In this document: piece after piece, positions 7,708 to 15,326 of the stretch | Position numbering within the stretch: the first letter of the stretch is position 1 | Layout: the number at the start of each line of letters is the position of its first letter | Source of the DNA: Flavobacteriaceae bacterium | Lineage (GTDB): Bacteria; Bacteroidota; Bacteroidia; Flavobacteriales; Flavobacteriaceae | NCBI GenBank assembly: GCA_947461795.1 | Contig: CANHMG010000006.1 | Span: 1 to 49,292, forward strand | Direction: 5' to 3' | DNA length: 49,292 bases | Program-made: the position numbers and the translations under genes | The notes under the pieces: generated by a model | What the model was told of the DNA's origin: nothing | Database searches by the model: none | Seen by the model: only the letters and a program-made list of their open reading frames with translations

Positions 7708-7750
7708 ATTTGGAATTAGTAATCAATTCAAAAAAAAATTTAATTACTTT

Positions 7751-7948
7751 ATGAAAAGAACCATGTTTGCTTACACCAAAAACATACTTGAAAGAGTAAG
7801 TTTTGATCCTTTACTTTTTTGTAAAGAATTGGAGAAAGCACTAAAAATGCTCTTGCCTTATGAAATTGAGCAGCTTACAGAATGGCTTTTAAATTACACA
7901 ATTGAAAAACCAGAATTAAGGCAATGTCTTATTTATGTCAACAAATAG
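7751..7948 (+). CDS. small conserved protein, paralogue A
   Basis: A 65-residue basic protein without signal or membrane segment, probably all helical. It is a close paralogue of the next gene: both share YTK-xx-LERVSFDP-LFCKEL, LLPYE-EQL and EKPELxQ across the whole length, with one Cys in LFCKEL conserved. It has its own promoter upstream and its own terminator downstream. I recognise it only as a type of small protein common in flavobacteria; function is unknown. The conserved LLPYE(I/L)EQL centre could be a protein-contact surface, but this is a guess. Full-length similarity between the two copies strongly supports both as real genes. Confidence 0.8.
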   Translation: MKRTMFAYTKNILERVSFDPLLFCKELEKALKMLLPYEIEQLTEWLLNYTIEKPELRQCLIYVNK

Positions 7949-7952
7949 AACT

Positions 7953-7980
7953 AAAAGGAGCTTAAATGGCTCCTTTTTTT
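7953..7980 (+). terminator. terminator of paralogue A
   Basis: Stem AAAAGGAGC (7953-7961) / GCTCCTTTT (7969-7977) with a 7-nt loop and a T run. It starts 4 bp after the stop codon. Confidence 0.85.
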
Positions 7981-8042
7981 GTGACTATTGTTTTGTTAAA
8001 ACTATATTAATGTAAGTAAATACTTTATTTTTTTTAACATTT

Positions 8043-8077
8043 TATGTATTTAATCGGATTTATATGTATTTAAACGG
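8043..8077 (+). repeat. two 15-bp direct repeats, 20-bp period
   Basis: TATGTATTTAATCGG (8043-8057) and TATGTATTTAAACGG (8063-8077) differ at one base and repeat exactly 20 bp apart, about two helical turns, in the region upstream of paralogue B. This is the arrangement of a paired activator or repressor site; the regulator is unknown. Confidence 0.6.
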
Positions 8078-8144
8078 CGTAATTTAAATTTAATTTTACA
8101 TTTACCAAACGTTCTTATTAAGATAACCCCTAAATCTTACAATT

Positions 8145-8339
8145 ATGCCTAGAATGATCTATGACTACACGAAATCGGTGCTTGAGAGAGTGAGCTTCGA
8201 CCCTGTACTTTTTTGCAAAGAATTACGAAAAGCAATGAGAAATTTATTGCCCTATGAGCTTGAGCAATTAAAGAAATGGTTGCAGAACTTCACTAATGAA
8301 AAGCCAGAACTACAACAATATATAAGTATTGTGAATTGA
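8145..8339 (+). CDS. small conserved protein, paralogue B
   Basis: A 64-residue paralogue of the preceding small gene: YDYTKSVLERVSFDPVLFCKEL is nearly identical to the same segment of copy A, and LLPYELEQLKKWLQNFTNEK also aligns. It is basic, has no export signal and probably forms a helical bundle. It has a separate upstream region of about 165 bp with a 20-bp-spaced direct repeat and a near-consensus -7 box (TACATTTA, 8097-8104), and its own terminator 4 bp behind the stop. The two copies therefore look independently regulated. Function unknown. Confidence 0.82.
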   Translation: MPRMIYDYTKSVLERVSFDPVLFCKELRKAMRNLLPYELEQLKKWLQNFTNEKPELQQYISIVN

Positions 8340-8343
8340 TATT

Positions 8344-8369
8344 AAAAGGAACTATTTGGTTCCTTTTTT
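8344..8369 (+). terminator. terminator of paralogue B
   Basis: Stem AAAAGGAAC (8344-8352) / GTTCCTTTT (8359-8367) with a 6-nt loop and a T run; it reaches the stop codon of the convergent oxyR gene. Same architecture as the terminator of copy A. Confidence 0.85.
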
Positions 8370-9309
8370 ATTTTTTAGTAATAGGACTAATTATTTCTAC
8401 GTTGTGAAACACAATCGCCCCTTTTATTACTCCAGCTATAGTGGCTCTTAATGCATCAATAATTTGAATTTTAAGTTCAGTTTTTGGGAATATTAAACTT
8501 ACTTCACGAGCTGGTTTTGGTTCGACAAAATGTTTCAATTTTACTTTGTCATTCTCTTTTAAGTCTAGCGTATGCAAGTACGGAAGCAAAGTAATTCCCA
8601 AACCTTCATCAGCCAATTTTATTAATGTTTCAAAACTCCCACTTTCTAATTGAAAATGTGAAAAATCACTTCTATTTACGTTTTTGCACAAATTTAAAAT
8701 ACCATCCCTAAAGCAATGCCCGTCTTGTAAGAGCAAAATTTCATCTACATCTAAATCGCTTACTTCAATTTCTGTTTTAGAATAATATTTGTGAGATTGC
8801 GGAATGTAAGCCATAAAAGGTTCGAAATACAAAACGATCTCTTTAATTTTTTCTTCCATTAAGGGTGTTGCAGCAATGGCAGCATCTAAATGTCCATTCT
8901 TGAGTTTAATAATAATCTCATCAGTATTCAATTCCTCAATTATCAATTTTACTTTTGGGTATTTTTTGATGAAATTATTCAAAAACATTGGTAAAAGCGT
9001 TGGCATAATAGTAGGAATAATTCCCAATCGGAATTCACCCCCTATAAAACCTTTTTGTTGCTCAACAATGTCCTGCATTCGATCGGCTTCATTGACAATA
9101 TTCTTTGCTTGATTGACTATTTTTTGCCCAATTTCTGTAAGTTGAATTGGTTTTTTACTTCGATCAAATATTTGAATTTTGAGTTCTTCTTCTACTTTCT
9201 GAATTTGCATACTCAACGTAGGTTGTGTTACAAAACATTTTTCAGCAGCTAAAGTAAAATTCTTGTGTTCAGCAACTGCTAAAACATATTGAAGTTGAGT
9301 GATAGTCAT
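8368..9309 (-). CDS. oxyR: LysR-family peroxide sensor OxyR
   Basis: A 313-residue LysR-type regulator: winged helix at residues 1-60 (TLAAEKCFVTQPTLSMQIQKVEEEL) and a periplasmic-binding-protein-like effector domain. The segment DGHCFRDGILNLC places Cys at 199 and 208, the same numbers as the redox pair of E. coli OxyR, so this is a true OxyR and not a generic LysR protein. Oxidation by hydrogen peroxide forms the disulfide and switches on defence genes. It is divergent from a small exported protein and the SulP/carbonic anhydrase genes and convergent with paralogue B. No catalase or peroxiredoxin gene is in the window; sodC lies about 5 kb away. Confidence 0.9.
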   Translation of the reverse strand: MTITQLQYVLAVAEHKNFTLAAEKCFVTQPTLSMQIQKVEEELKIQIFDRSKKPIQLTEIGQKIVNQAKNIVNEADRMQDIVEQQKGFIGGEFRLGIIPTIMPTLLPMFLNNFIKKYPKVKLIIEELNTDEIIIKLKNGHLDAAIAATPLMEEKIKEIVLYFEPFMAYIPQSHKYYSKTEIEVSDLDVDEILLLQDGHCFRDGILNLCKNVNRSDFSHFQLESGSFETLIKLADEGLGITLLPYLHTLDLKENDKVKLKHFVEPKPAREVSLIFPKTELKIQIIDALRATIAGVIKGAIVFHNVEIISPITKK

Positions 9310-9441
9310 TTTAAATAGTTTTTTATAATGTAAATATAAAACCTAATCAATTTATGTTATATAAGTCTTTGTTAAACTTTTCATTTGTTAAAAATAAATT
9401 AAAAAGAAAAATTTACTCCATCTTATCTCTAATTTCGCCAA

Positions 9442-9729
9442 ATGAAATTATTTGTAAGTACTTTGTTACTTCTTTTTATCACTTATCTGTCATCACCTAC
9501 TGTTGTCATGTTGATGGAGAAGAATGCTGATATTTCATTAAATTATGATTTATCTGATGATGAAAATCAAAAAGAGAATAAAGAGTTAAAATTGGATTTT
9601 ACTTTTAAAACTCAATTTGAACAGGTTTCATTTATTACCACTTTATCTAAAACAATTATATCAGAAAATGTATCTAAACATGATGCTATTTCTGAAGAAA
9701 TTTTTATTCCACCTCCAGAATTAATCTAA
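9442..9729 (+). CDS. small exported or anchored protein, function unknown
   Basis: A 95-residue protein with an N-terminal hydrophobic segment (residues 2-24) that may be a signal peptide or single anchor. The rest is acidic and hydrophilic (DLSDDENQKENKELKLD) and ends in PPPELI. It starts 132 bp from oxyR in the opposite direction and lies 59 bp before the SulP transporter gene, so it is probably first in that transcription unit. A TAATTTCG sequence just upstream (about 9430) is one base from the -7 consensus. I do not recognise a family; its position suggests a link to the transporter module, nothing more. Confidence 0.6.
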   Translation: MKLFVSTLLLLFITYLSSPTVVMLMEKNADISLNYDLSDDENQKENKELKLDFTFKTQFEQVSFITTLSKTIISENVSKHDAISEEIFIPPPELI

Positions 9730-9788
9730 TACTCCAAATGTAATTTTCGCTCTTGCGAATGTATTTTGTATTAAATTAATTTATTGGT

Positions 9789-11387
9789 ATGACAAAAAAA
9801 ATCAATCTTTTTGCAAACCTTAAATCTGATTTTTCCTCAGGTTTAGTGGTTTTTTTGGTGGCATTGCCGCTATGTTTAGGCATTGCTCTAGCTTCAGGAG
9901 CACCTTTGTTTTCAGGAATTATTTCTGGAGTTGTTGGTGGTATTGCAGTTGGTCTGTTAAGTAAATCTCATCTAAGTGTTTCTGGGCCTGCAGCTGGTTT
10001 AACAGCAATAGTATTAACCTCAATTACTGATTTGGGAGGTTTTAATGTTTTTTTATTAGCTGGTTTATTGGCTGGTATTATACAACTTATACTAGGTTTT
10101 ATTAAAGCAGGTTCTATATCCAATTATTTCCCTACCAACGTAATTGAAGGGATGTTAGCTGGAATTGGTGTAATCATTTTTTTAAAACAGATACCGCACG
10201 CTTTTGGGTATGATAAAGATTATGAAGGTGATTTATCGTTTCTTCAAACGGATGGTGAAAATACCTTTTCTGAATTATTTCAAGTTATTGGCCACATCCA
10301 ATTGGGTTCAATAATTATTACACTGATTTCTCTTGCACTATTGATTGCATGGACAAAAGTTGAGTTTCTAAAAAAATTAAAATTAGTTCCTGCAGCACTT
10401 ATTGCAGTAATTGTTAGCATACTTGTAAACGAATTTTTTATTATATCAGGAAGCAGTTTATCAATAAAAAGTGATCACTTGGTAAGCTTGCCTGTTCCGA
10501 ATTCTATTGAAGAATTTAAAAGTATTTTTATTTTTCCAGATTTTACTGCTATTACCAATTCAAAAGTTTGGATTGTTGCCGTCACTATTGCCGTAGTAGC
10601 CTCTATAGAAACTTTATTATGCATTGAAGCCGCAGACAGAATGGATGCGCAAAAAAGATATACCGACACGAATGTAGAACTAAAAGCTCAAGGTGTCGGA
10701 AATATAGTTAGTGCATTATTGGGTGGACTGCCAATGACTTCAGTCGTTGTAAGAACTACAGCCAACAATACAGCAGGAGCCAAATCAAAAATGTCAACCA
10801 TAATTCATGGTATTTTATTATTGATTAGTGTTTTATCGATTCCATTCCTTTTAAATAAAATACCATTAGCAACATTGGCTGCTGTTTTATTATTAATCGG
10901 TTATAAGTTGGCAAATCCAAAAACGATGAAGCATTTTTGGGATAAAGGAAAATACCAATTTATCCCATTTATGGCTACTTTATTAGCTGTTGTTTTTACA
11001 GATTTACTTAAAGGCGTTGCGTTAGGAATGATAATCAGTGTGATTTTTATTTTAAAAGGAAATATGCAAAGAGCCTATAAATTTAGAAAAGAAGAATATC
11101 AAGACGGAGATGTAATTCATATCGAATTGGCTCAAGAAGTTTCTTTTTTGAATAAAGCAGCTTTAAAGGCAACTTTAGCTTCGATACCTGAAAATTCTAA
11201 AGTTGAAATTAATGCTTCCGATACGGTATATATTGCTCATGATGTGTTGGATTTAATAAAAGAATTTAAAAAGGTTAGATCGAAAGATGAAAACATCAAA
11301 GTAAAATTAGTTGGTTTCAAGAAAGCCTATGGATTAGTAGAAACTGGCGAAGAAGACAAGCATGTCTTTGTTGAAACTAAAAAATAA
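9789..11387 (+). CDS. SulP-family inorganic anion transporter
   Basis: A 532-residue membrane protein with about 10-12 hydrophobic segments over residues 10-430 and a C-terminal STAS domain (about 440-530). The SulP signature is clear: SGLVVFLVALPLCLGIALASGAP (residues of about 17-39), SVSGPAAGLTAI, and the later GNIVSALLGGLPMTSVVVRTTANN. The family carries sulfate, bicarbonate and other anions. Two beta-carbonic anhydrase genes follow and no sulfur-assimilation gene is present, which favours bicarbonate (BicA-like, probably Na+ coupled); this is inference from context. It is 26 bp before the DUF2490 gene, in the same unit. Confidence 0.88.
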   Translation: MTKKINLFANLKSDFSSGLVVFLVALPLCLGIALASGAPLFSGIISGVVGGIAVGLLSKSHLSVSGPAAGLTAIVLTSITDLGGFNVFLLAGLLAGIIQLILGFIKAGSISNYFPTNVIEGMLAGIGVIIFLKQIPHAFGYDKDYEGDLSFLQTDGENTFSELFQVIGHIQLGSIIITLISLALLIAWTKVEFLKKLKLVPAALIAVIVSILVNEFFIISGSSLSIKSDHLVSLPVPNSIEEFKSIFIFPDFTAITNSKVWIVAVTIAVVASIETLLCIEAADRMDAQKRYTDTNVELKAQGVGNIVSALLGGLPMTSVVVRTTANNTAGAKSKMSTIIHGILLLISVLSIPFLLNKIPLATLAAVLLLIGYKLANPKTMKHFWDKGKYQFIPFMATLLAVVFTDLLKGVALGMIISVIFILKGNMQRAYKFRKEEYQDGDVIHIELAQEVSFLNKAALKATLASIPENSKVEINASDTVYIAHDVLDLIKEFKKVRSKDENIKVKLVGFKKAYGLVETGEEDKHVFVETKK

Positions 11388-11412
11388 TATTGTGAAGGTA
11401 TAATTCTAAACG

Positions 11413-12078
11413 ATGAAAATACTAAAAACGCTATTAGTTTCTATTTGCTTTTGTAACCTTTCCTTTTCTCAAAAAACAGATGTAGGGAATTGGTTTATCT
11501 ATTTTGGGAATCAAAAGATAAATCAAAAATGGAATTGGCATAATGAAGTGCAATATCGAAACTACAATTTTATAGGCGATACCAATCAACTTCTTTTAAG
11601 AACAGGTATTGGCTATAATCTTACGGAAAATAACAACAATCTTTTATTGGGGTACGGTTTTATTAATACGCAAAAATATGTTCCTAATTCAGATCAAAAA
11701 ATAGATACTAATGAGCATCGAATTTATCAGCAATTTATAACTCGTCAAAGTATTGGCCGAATTTTTCTTCAACATCGTTATCGAATAGAAGAGCGATTTA
11801 TTGCCGATGATTTTCAATTGCGATTTCGTTATTTTATAGGAATAAATATTCCTATCAATAAAAGCACCATGGATCAAAATGCTATTTACCTTTCTTCCTA
11901 TAATGAAATTTTTATCAATAAAGAAAGCCCTTTATTTGACCGTAATCGACTCTATGGTGCTTTGGGTTTTGTAATTAATAAAAATTTTAAAATTGAAGCA
12001 GGTTTTATGGCGCAAACTTTAGAAAAATCAAATCGCAATCAGTTTCAAATTGTGATTTTTAACAATTTACCATTTTAA
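11413..12078 (+). CDS. DUF2490 outer-membrane-type protein
   Basis: A 221-residue protein with a signal peptide (KILKTLLVSICFCNLSFS, then QKTD). The mature part has alternating strands with many aromatic residues (WFIYFG, WNWHNEVQYRNYNF, RIFLQHRYRIEERF, QFQIVIFNNLPF) and ends in Phe, as expected for a small beta-barrel in the outer membrane. It matches the DUF2490 family, which has no established function. It lies between the SulP transporter and the first carbonic anhydrase with gaps of 25 and 18 bp, so it is in the same operon; an outer-membrane entry route for an anion is possible but untested. Confidence 0.78.
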   Translation: MKILKTLLVSICFCNLSFSQKTDVGNWFIYFGNQKINQKWNWHNEVQYRNYNFIGDTNQLLLRTGIGYNLTENNNNLLLGYGFINTQKYVPNSDQKIDTNEHRIYQQFITRQSIGRIFLQHRYRIEERFIADDFQLRFRYFIGINIPINKSTMDQNAIYLSSYNEIFINKESPLFDRNRLYGALGFVINKNFKIEAGFMAQTLEKSNRNQFQIVIFNNLPF

Positions 12079-12096
12079 AAATTTAAACACTTAAAA

Positions 12097-12723
12097 ATGA
12101 AAACATTAAATAAAGAATTACAAGCAGCCATTACACCTTCGATGGCGATAGAAATTTTAAAAGAAGGAAATAGAAGATTCATGAATAATTTAAAAGCGAA
12201 TAGAAATCTTTTAGAACAAGCCAACGAAACATCGGATGGTCAACATCCATTTGCTGTAATATTGAGTTGTATTGACTCAAGAACTTCTGCGGAACTAATT
12301 TTTGATCAAGGACTTGGAGATATTTTTAGTGTTAGAATCGCTGGAAATATTATCAACGAAGATATCCTAGGAAGCATGGAATTTGCTTGTAAAGTAGCTG
12401 GATCCAAAATTATTGTAGTTTTAGGACATTCAAAATGTGGTGCAGTAAAAGGAGCTTGTGATCATGTTGAAATGGGGAATCTTACTGCTTTATTGAGTAA
12501 AATTCAACCCGCTGTTTATGATGAAAAAACAGAAACCAATAATAGAAATTCATCTAACTCAGAGTTTGTTGAAAAAGTGGCTTCCATTAATGTGAAGAGA
12601 ACTGTAAACGCAATCATGGAAAGAAGCCCAATTCTGAAAGAAATGATTCAAAACGGTGAGATTGGTATTATTGGTGGAATGCACAATATTGCTGATGGAG
12701 AGGTTACTTTTTATAGTAACTAA
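12097..12723 (+). CDS. beta-carbonic anhydrase (first copy)
   Basis: A 208-residue beta-class carbonic anhydrase, interconverting CO2 and bicarbonate. Zinc ligands are visible as C58-x-D60-x-R62 in SCIDSR and H111-xx-C114 in LGHSKCG, the complete set. It lacks a signal peptide, so it acts in the cytoplasm. It is the last gene of the SulP-DUF2490 unit and has its own terminator behind it. An incoming bicarbonate ion could be converted directly at the end of this pathway. It is only distantly similar to the next gene outside the active-site motifs, so the pair is not a recent duplication. Confidence 0.9.
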   Translation: MKTLNKELQAAITPSMAIEILKEGNRRFMNNLKANRNLLEQANETSDGQHPFAVILSCIDSRTSAELIFDQGLGDIFSVRIAGNIINEDILGSMEFACKVAGSKIIVVLGHSKCGAVKGACDHVEMGNLTALLSKIQPAVYDEKTETNNRNSSNSEFVEKVASINVKRTVNAIMERSPILKEMIQNGEIGIIGGMHNIADGEVTFYSN

Positions 12724-12745
12724 AAAGCATTAGTTTACATTAAAG

Positions 12746-12776
12746 AAAGACAGTTTAATAGCTGTCTTTTTTGTTT
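12746..12776 (+). terminator. terminator of the SulP operon
   Basis: Stem AAAGACAG (12746-12753) / CTGTCTTT (12762-12769), 8-nt loop, then a T-rich tail. It separates the two carbonic anhydrase genes. Confidence 0.75.
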
Positions 12777-12812
12777 TTGATTCATAAAAAAACAGTAGTT
12801 TTATACCTTAAT

Positions 12813-12820
12813 TAGATTTG
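12813..12820 (+). promoter_or_regulatory. -7 element of the second carbonic anhydrase
   Basis: TAGATTTG matches TAnnTTTG, 8 bp before the ATG at 12829, so the leader would be very short or absent. No TTG at the correct -33 distance. Confidence 0.35.
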
Positions 12821-12828
12821 AAAAAGGC

Positions 12829-13467
12829 ATGAGTGATTTTTATAAAAAAATATTGGATAACAATAAGACTTGGGTAGAAAATCAATTGGCTATTGATGTG
12901 GAGTATTTTAAAGACTTATCCAAAGGACAAAATCCACCATTGTTATGGATTGGTTGTTCAGACAGTAGAGTTCCAGCCAATGAAATTATTGGCGCAAAAC
13001 CAGGCGAAGTTTTTGTTCATCGCAACATTGCCAACATGGTTATTCATACCGATATGAACATGTTGAGTGTGCTAGATTATGCTGTAAATGTTCTGAAAGT
13101 CAAGCATGTAATCGTTTGTGGACATTACGGTTGTGGCGGAATTAAAGCTGCTATGAGCAATGACTCTATAGGAATAATCGACAATTGGATTCGACATATT
13201 AAAGATGTATATCGTTTGCATCATACTTTCTTAGATTCTATTACCGATGAAAATGATCGATTCAATGCGTTTGTAGAAATCAATGTAAAAGAGCAAGTTT
13301 TTGATTTGGCTAAAACATCCATCGTACAAGCTGCATGGAAAGTGGGGCAAGAACTTACCTTACACGGATGGGCTTACGGTTTAAATTCAGGTTTTGTAAC
13401 AGATCTTGATGTAAATATTAGTTCCGATAAGGATTTAGATACCGTTTATCAACTTAACTTCGAATAA
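12829..13467 (+). CDS. can: beta-carbonic anhydrase (second copy, Can-type)
   Basis: A 212-residue beta-carbonic anhydrase close to the E. coli Can/CynT group: N-terminal FYKKILDNNKTWVENQLAID, then GCSDSRVPANEI with C43, D45 and R47, and CGHYGCGGIKAA with H99 and C102. It is cytoplasmic and supplies bicarbonate to carboxylases. A terminator separates it from the first copy, so expression can differ. It is convergent with the LETM1-like gene, with only 2 bp between the two stop codons. Class is certain; the specific symbol is by resemblance. Confidence 0.9.
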   Translation: MSDFYKKILDNNKTWVENQLAIDVEYFKDLSKGQNPPLLWIGCSDSRVPANEIIGAKPGEVFVHRNIANMVIHTDMNMLSVLDYAVNVLKVKHVIVCGHYGCGGIKAAMSNDSIGIIDNWIRHIKDVYRLHHTFLDSITDENDRFNAFVEINVKEQVFDLAKTSIVQAAWKVGQELTLHGWAYGLNSGFVTDLDVNISSDKDLDTVYQLNFE

Positions 13468-13469
13468 TT

Positions 13470-14669
13470 TTATTCCTCTTCTAAATTTTCATTAAAGGAT
13501 GAAGGCAATAGTTGTGGAATGAATTTGATTAAAATAGGCAATAACAAACTGCCTCCTGGAATCAAAAAAATGGTCAAAGATGGAATAGTTTTACAAATAT
13601 CTAAAATCTGTTTTTTAACTTTCTTTTTTTCATCTTTATCTAAATCGCGTTGTGTAGAATAGGCGAGAAGCACCATTAACTCTTTGCTCTGTGAAATCTC
13701 TTTTGATAATCTTTTTTTATTTCTATGAATTAAAGTCACAACCAATTGCGTGGTTTGATCATAAAAATGTTTAACAGGATTGGAATAATTAAAATAAGGA
13801 ATGTCCTTTTTGTATTTCGAAATAAAAGCATCAGTTGATTGGATACTTTCTTCAACAAAAGAATCTGATATTATCATTATTGAAGCTAAAGTATGCAAAA
13901 AATAGGCTTCGTCTTTCTCCACTTTTCCGTCACTCCATAAAGCCAAACCTGCCATGTCGATTAGATAGTATTTTTCTAAATCATTCGAAAAATAATCTAA
14001 TTCTAAAGTTTCTAAATTTTGATTATTCACTTTAGAAAATTTACTATAGCGAACAGAAGCTTCAAAGAGTTTGATTAATAAATCGTCATGTTGTGATTTG
14101 TTGGCTTTGGTTCGCAAGGCTAAAGTGACTATACTTACAATAGTTTCTTCAATTTTCTTTAAGTATTTTTCAGGTATTTGCCCTTCATTTAAATAATGTT
14201 GAAAAGCCAAAATATCAACAAACAATAGCGCATTTGTTACGATATGAGAAAAATTCTTACTGATGATATTATCATTTGTTTGAACTCTATCATCAATGAT
14301 CTTTTCTAAAGTAGAAGAATCAGACGAGTTTGGAAGTACTTTCTTGAATAAATTAAATCCTTGTGGATTCATTTCATTATAAAAAGAAACCGTTTTTTGA
14401 ATAAATAGGCTTGTAGTTTTATCCGTTGAATTCAATTGAAAAACTCCAAAAAGGCAACTCAATAAAGCTACTTTAGATATTTCATCATCAAGCCATCCTG
14501 AAGGAATACTTCCGTTTTTGGTCGCGAAAGAAATGATATGACCATAAATAAAACCCGTGTTTCGAATTTTGGAATAAAATTCATCAGCATTTTCTGCATC
14601 AAAAGTATTTATAGCTTTTTGTTCTATAAAAAATTTGTCAATCCAGCCGTGTACTGATGGGTTAATCAT
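13470..14669 (-). CDS. LETM1-related protein
   Basis: A 399-residue protein with no signal peptide. Residues of about 215-260 (YLIDMAGLALWSDGKVEKDEAYFL) have the look of a TerB-like helical segment with acidic pairs. The last 70 residues (KKKVKKQILDICKTIPSLTIFLIPGGSLLLPILIKFIPQLLPSSF) resemble the LETM1 membrane segment: a hydrophobic stretch with proline-rich PGGSLLLP and the closing LPSSF. In mitochondria LETM1 is a cation/proton exchanger or ribosome-linked protein. Bacteroidota homologues are annotated as biofilm-associated from mutant data, which I cannot confirm here. A TAGCTTTG box lies at 14687-14694. Transport function is unproven. Confidence 0.75.
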   Translation of the reverse strand: MINPSVHGWIDKFFIEQKAINTFDAENADEFYSKIRNTGFIYGHIISFATKNGSIPSGWLDDEISKVALLSCLFGVFQLNSTDKTTSLFIQKTVSFYNEMNPQGFNLFKKVLPNSSDSSTLEKIIDDRVQTNDNIISKNFSHIVTNALLFVDILAFQHYLNEGQIPEKYLKKIEETIVSIVTLALRTKANKSQHDDLLIKLFEASVRYSKFSKVNNQNLETLELDYFSNDLEKYYLIDMAGLALWSDGKVEKDEAYFLHTLASIMIISDSFVEESIQSTDAFISKYKKDIPYFNYSNPVKHFYDQTTQLVVTLIHRNKKRLSKEISQSKELMVLLAYSTQRDLDKDEKKKVKKQILDICKTIPSLTIFLIPGGSLLLPILIKFIPQLLPSSFNENLEEE

Positions 14670-14686
14670 TGCTTTATTTTAAGGTA

Positions 14687-14694
14687 CAAAGCTA
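14687..14694 (-). promoter_or_regulatory. -7 element of the LETM1-like gene
   Basis: CAAAGCTA on the plus strand reads TAGCTTTG on the minus strand, 18 bp before the start codon. No TTG at -33 is seen. Confidence 0.35.
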
Positions 14695-14726
14695 TACTTT
14701 TTTCAGAATGTAAAATGAATTGAATA

Positions 14727-15254
14727 TTATTTTATTATAGCAGAACATGCAACTCGTGCACCAGCATTTCCAGAGGGTTGAGTGATAAAATCGTCAGTAC
14801 CTGCATGTACAATCAATCCTTTTCCAAGTATGTCTTTGGCAGGATCGCCACAACCAATACACCATTCCTCCGTTGTTAATGATATAGTTCCGTTTCCTTT
14901 TTCATCTGCGGTAAAGTTGCCAATATCGCCTTTGTGGTATTCGTCAACACCCCATTTGCCATGTTTTTTGAAGGTAGGATTCCAATGTCCTCCAGCGGAA
15001 CTTCCATCAGCAGCGGAACAATCTGATTTTTCGTGAATGTGAATCGCGTGTTCTCCAGGTTTCAATCCTGCAATTTTAGCAACAAAAGTTACCTTTCCAT
15101 TTTTTTCTATGAAGGAAGCGGTACCTGTTACCGAACTATTGCTTTTAGATTCAAATGCAATTTCTAATTTTTTGGTGTCGCTTGCCTTACTGTTGCTTTT
15201 ACAATTGAAGAGCAAAGAAGCAAATACGAGGAACGAGAGCGCTATTTTTTTCAT
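14727..15254 (-). CDS. sodC: Cu/Zn superoxide dismutase lipoprotein
   Basis: A 175-residue exported lipoprotein (MKKIALSFLVFASLLFNC, lipidated Cys 18). All metal ligands can be placed by spacing with known SodC: H72 and H74 (HIHE), bridging H90 (GGHWNP), H98, H107, D110 (KGDIGN) and H150 (VHAGTDD); C79 and C170 should form the structural disulfide and R167 is the substrate-guiding Arg. It converts superoxide to peroxide and oxygen in the periplasm. An extra CIGC motif at 132-135 lies in the loop before H150. The gene stands alone on the minus strand. Confidence 0.92.
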   Translation of the reverse strand: MKKIALSFLVFASLLFNCKSNSKASDTKKLEIAFESKSNSSVTGTASFIEKNGKVTFVAKIAGLKPGEHAIHIHEKSDCSAADGSSAGGHWNPTFKKHGKWGVDEYHKGDIGNFTADEKGNGTISLTTEEWCIGCGDPAKDILGKGLIVHAGTDDFITQPSGNAGARVACSAIIK

Positions 15255-15326
15255 GGGAAGGGATTTTAAAATGAACTTTAAAGTTACGATTTAAAAACAA
15301 TTATAGTTATTAAATTTAGCTTAAAA

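Noticed and set aside
9746..9759. TTCGC/GCGAA hairpin before the SulP gene as attenuator
   Set aside because: Only five base pairs with a four-base loop and no T run or alternative pairing.
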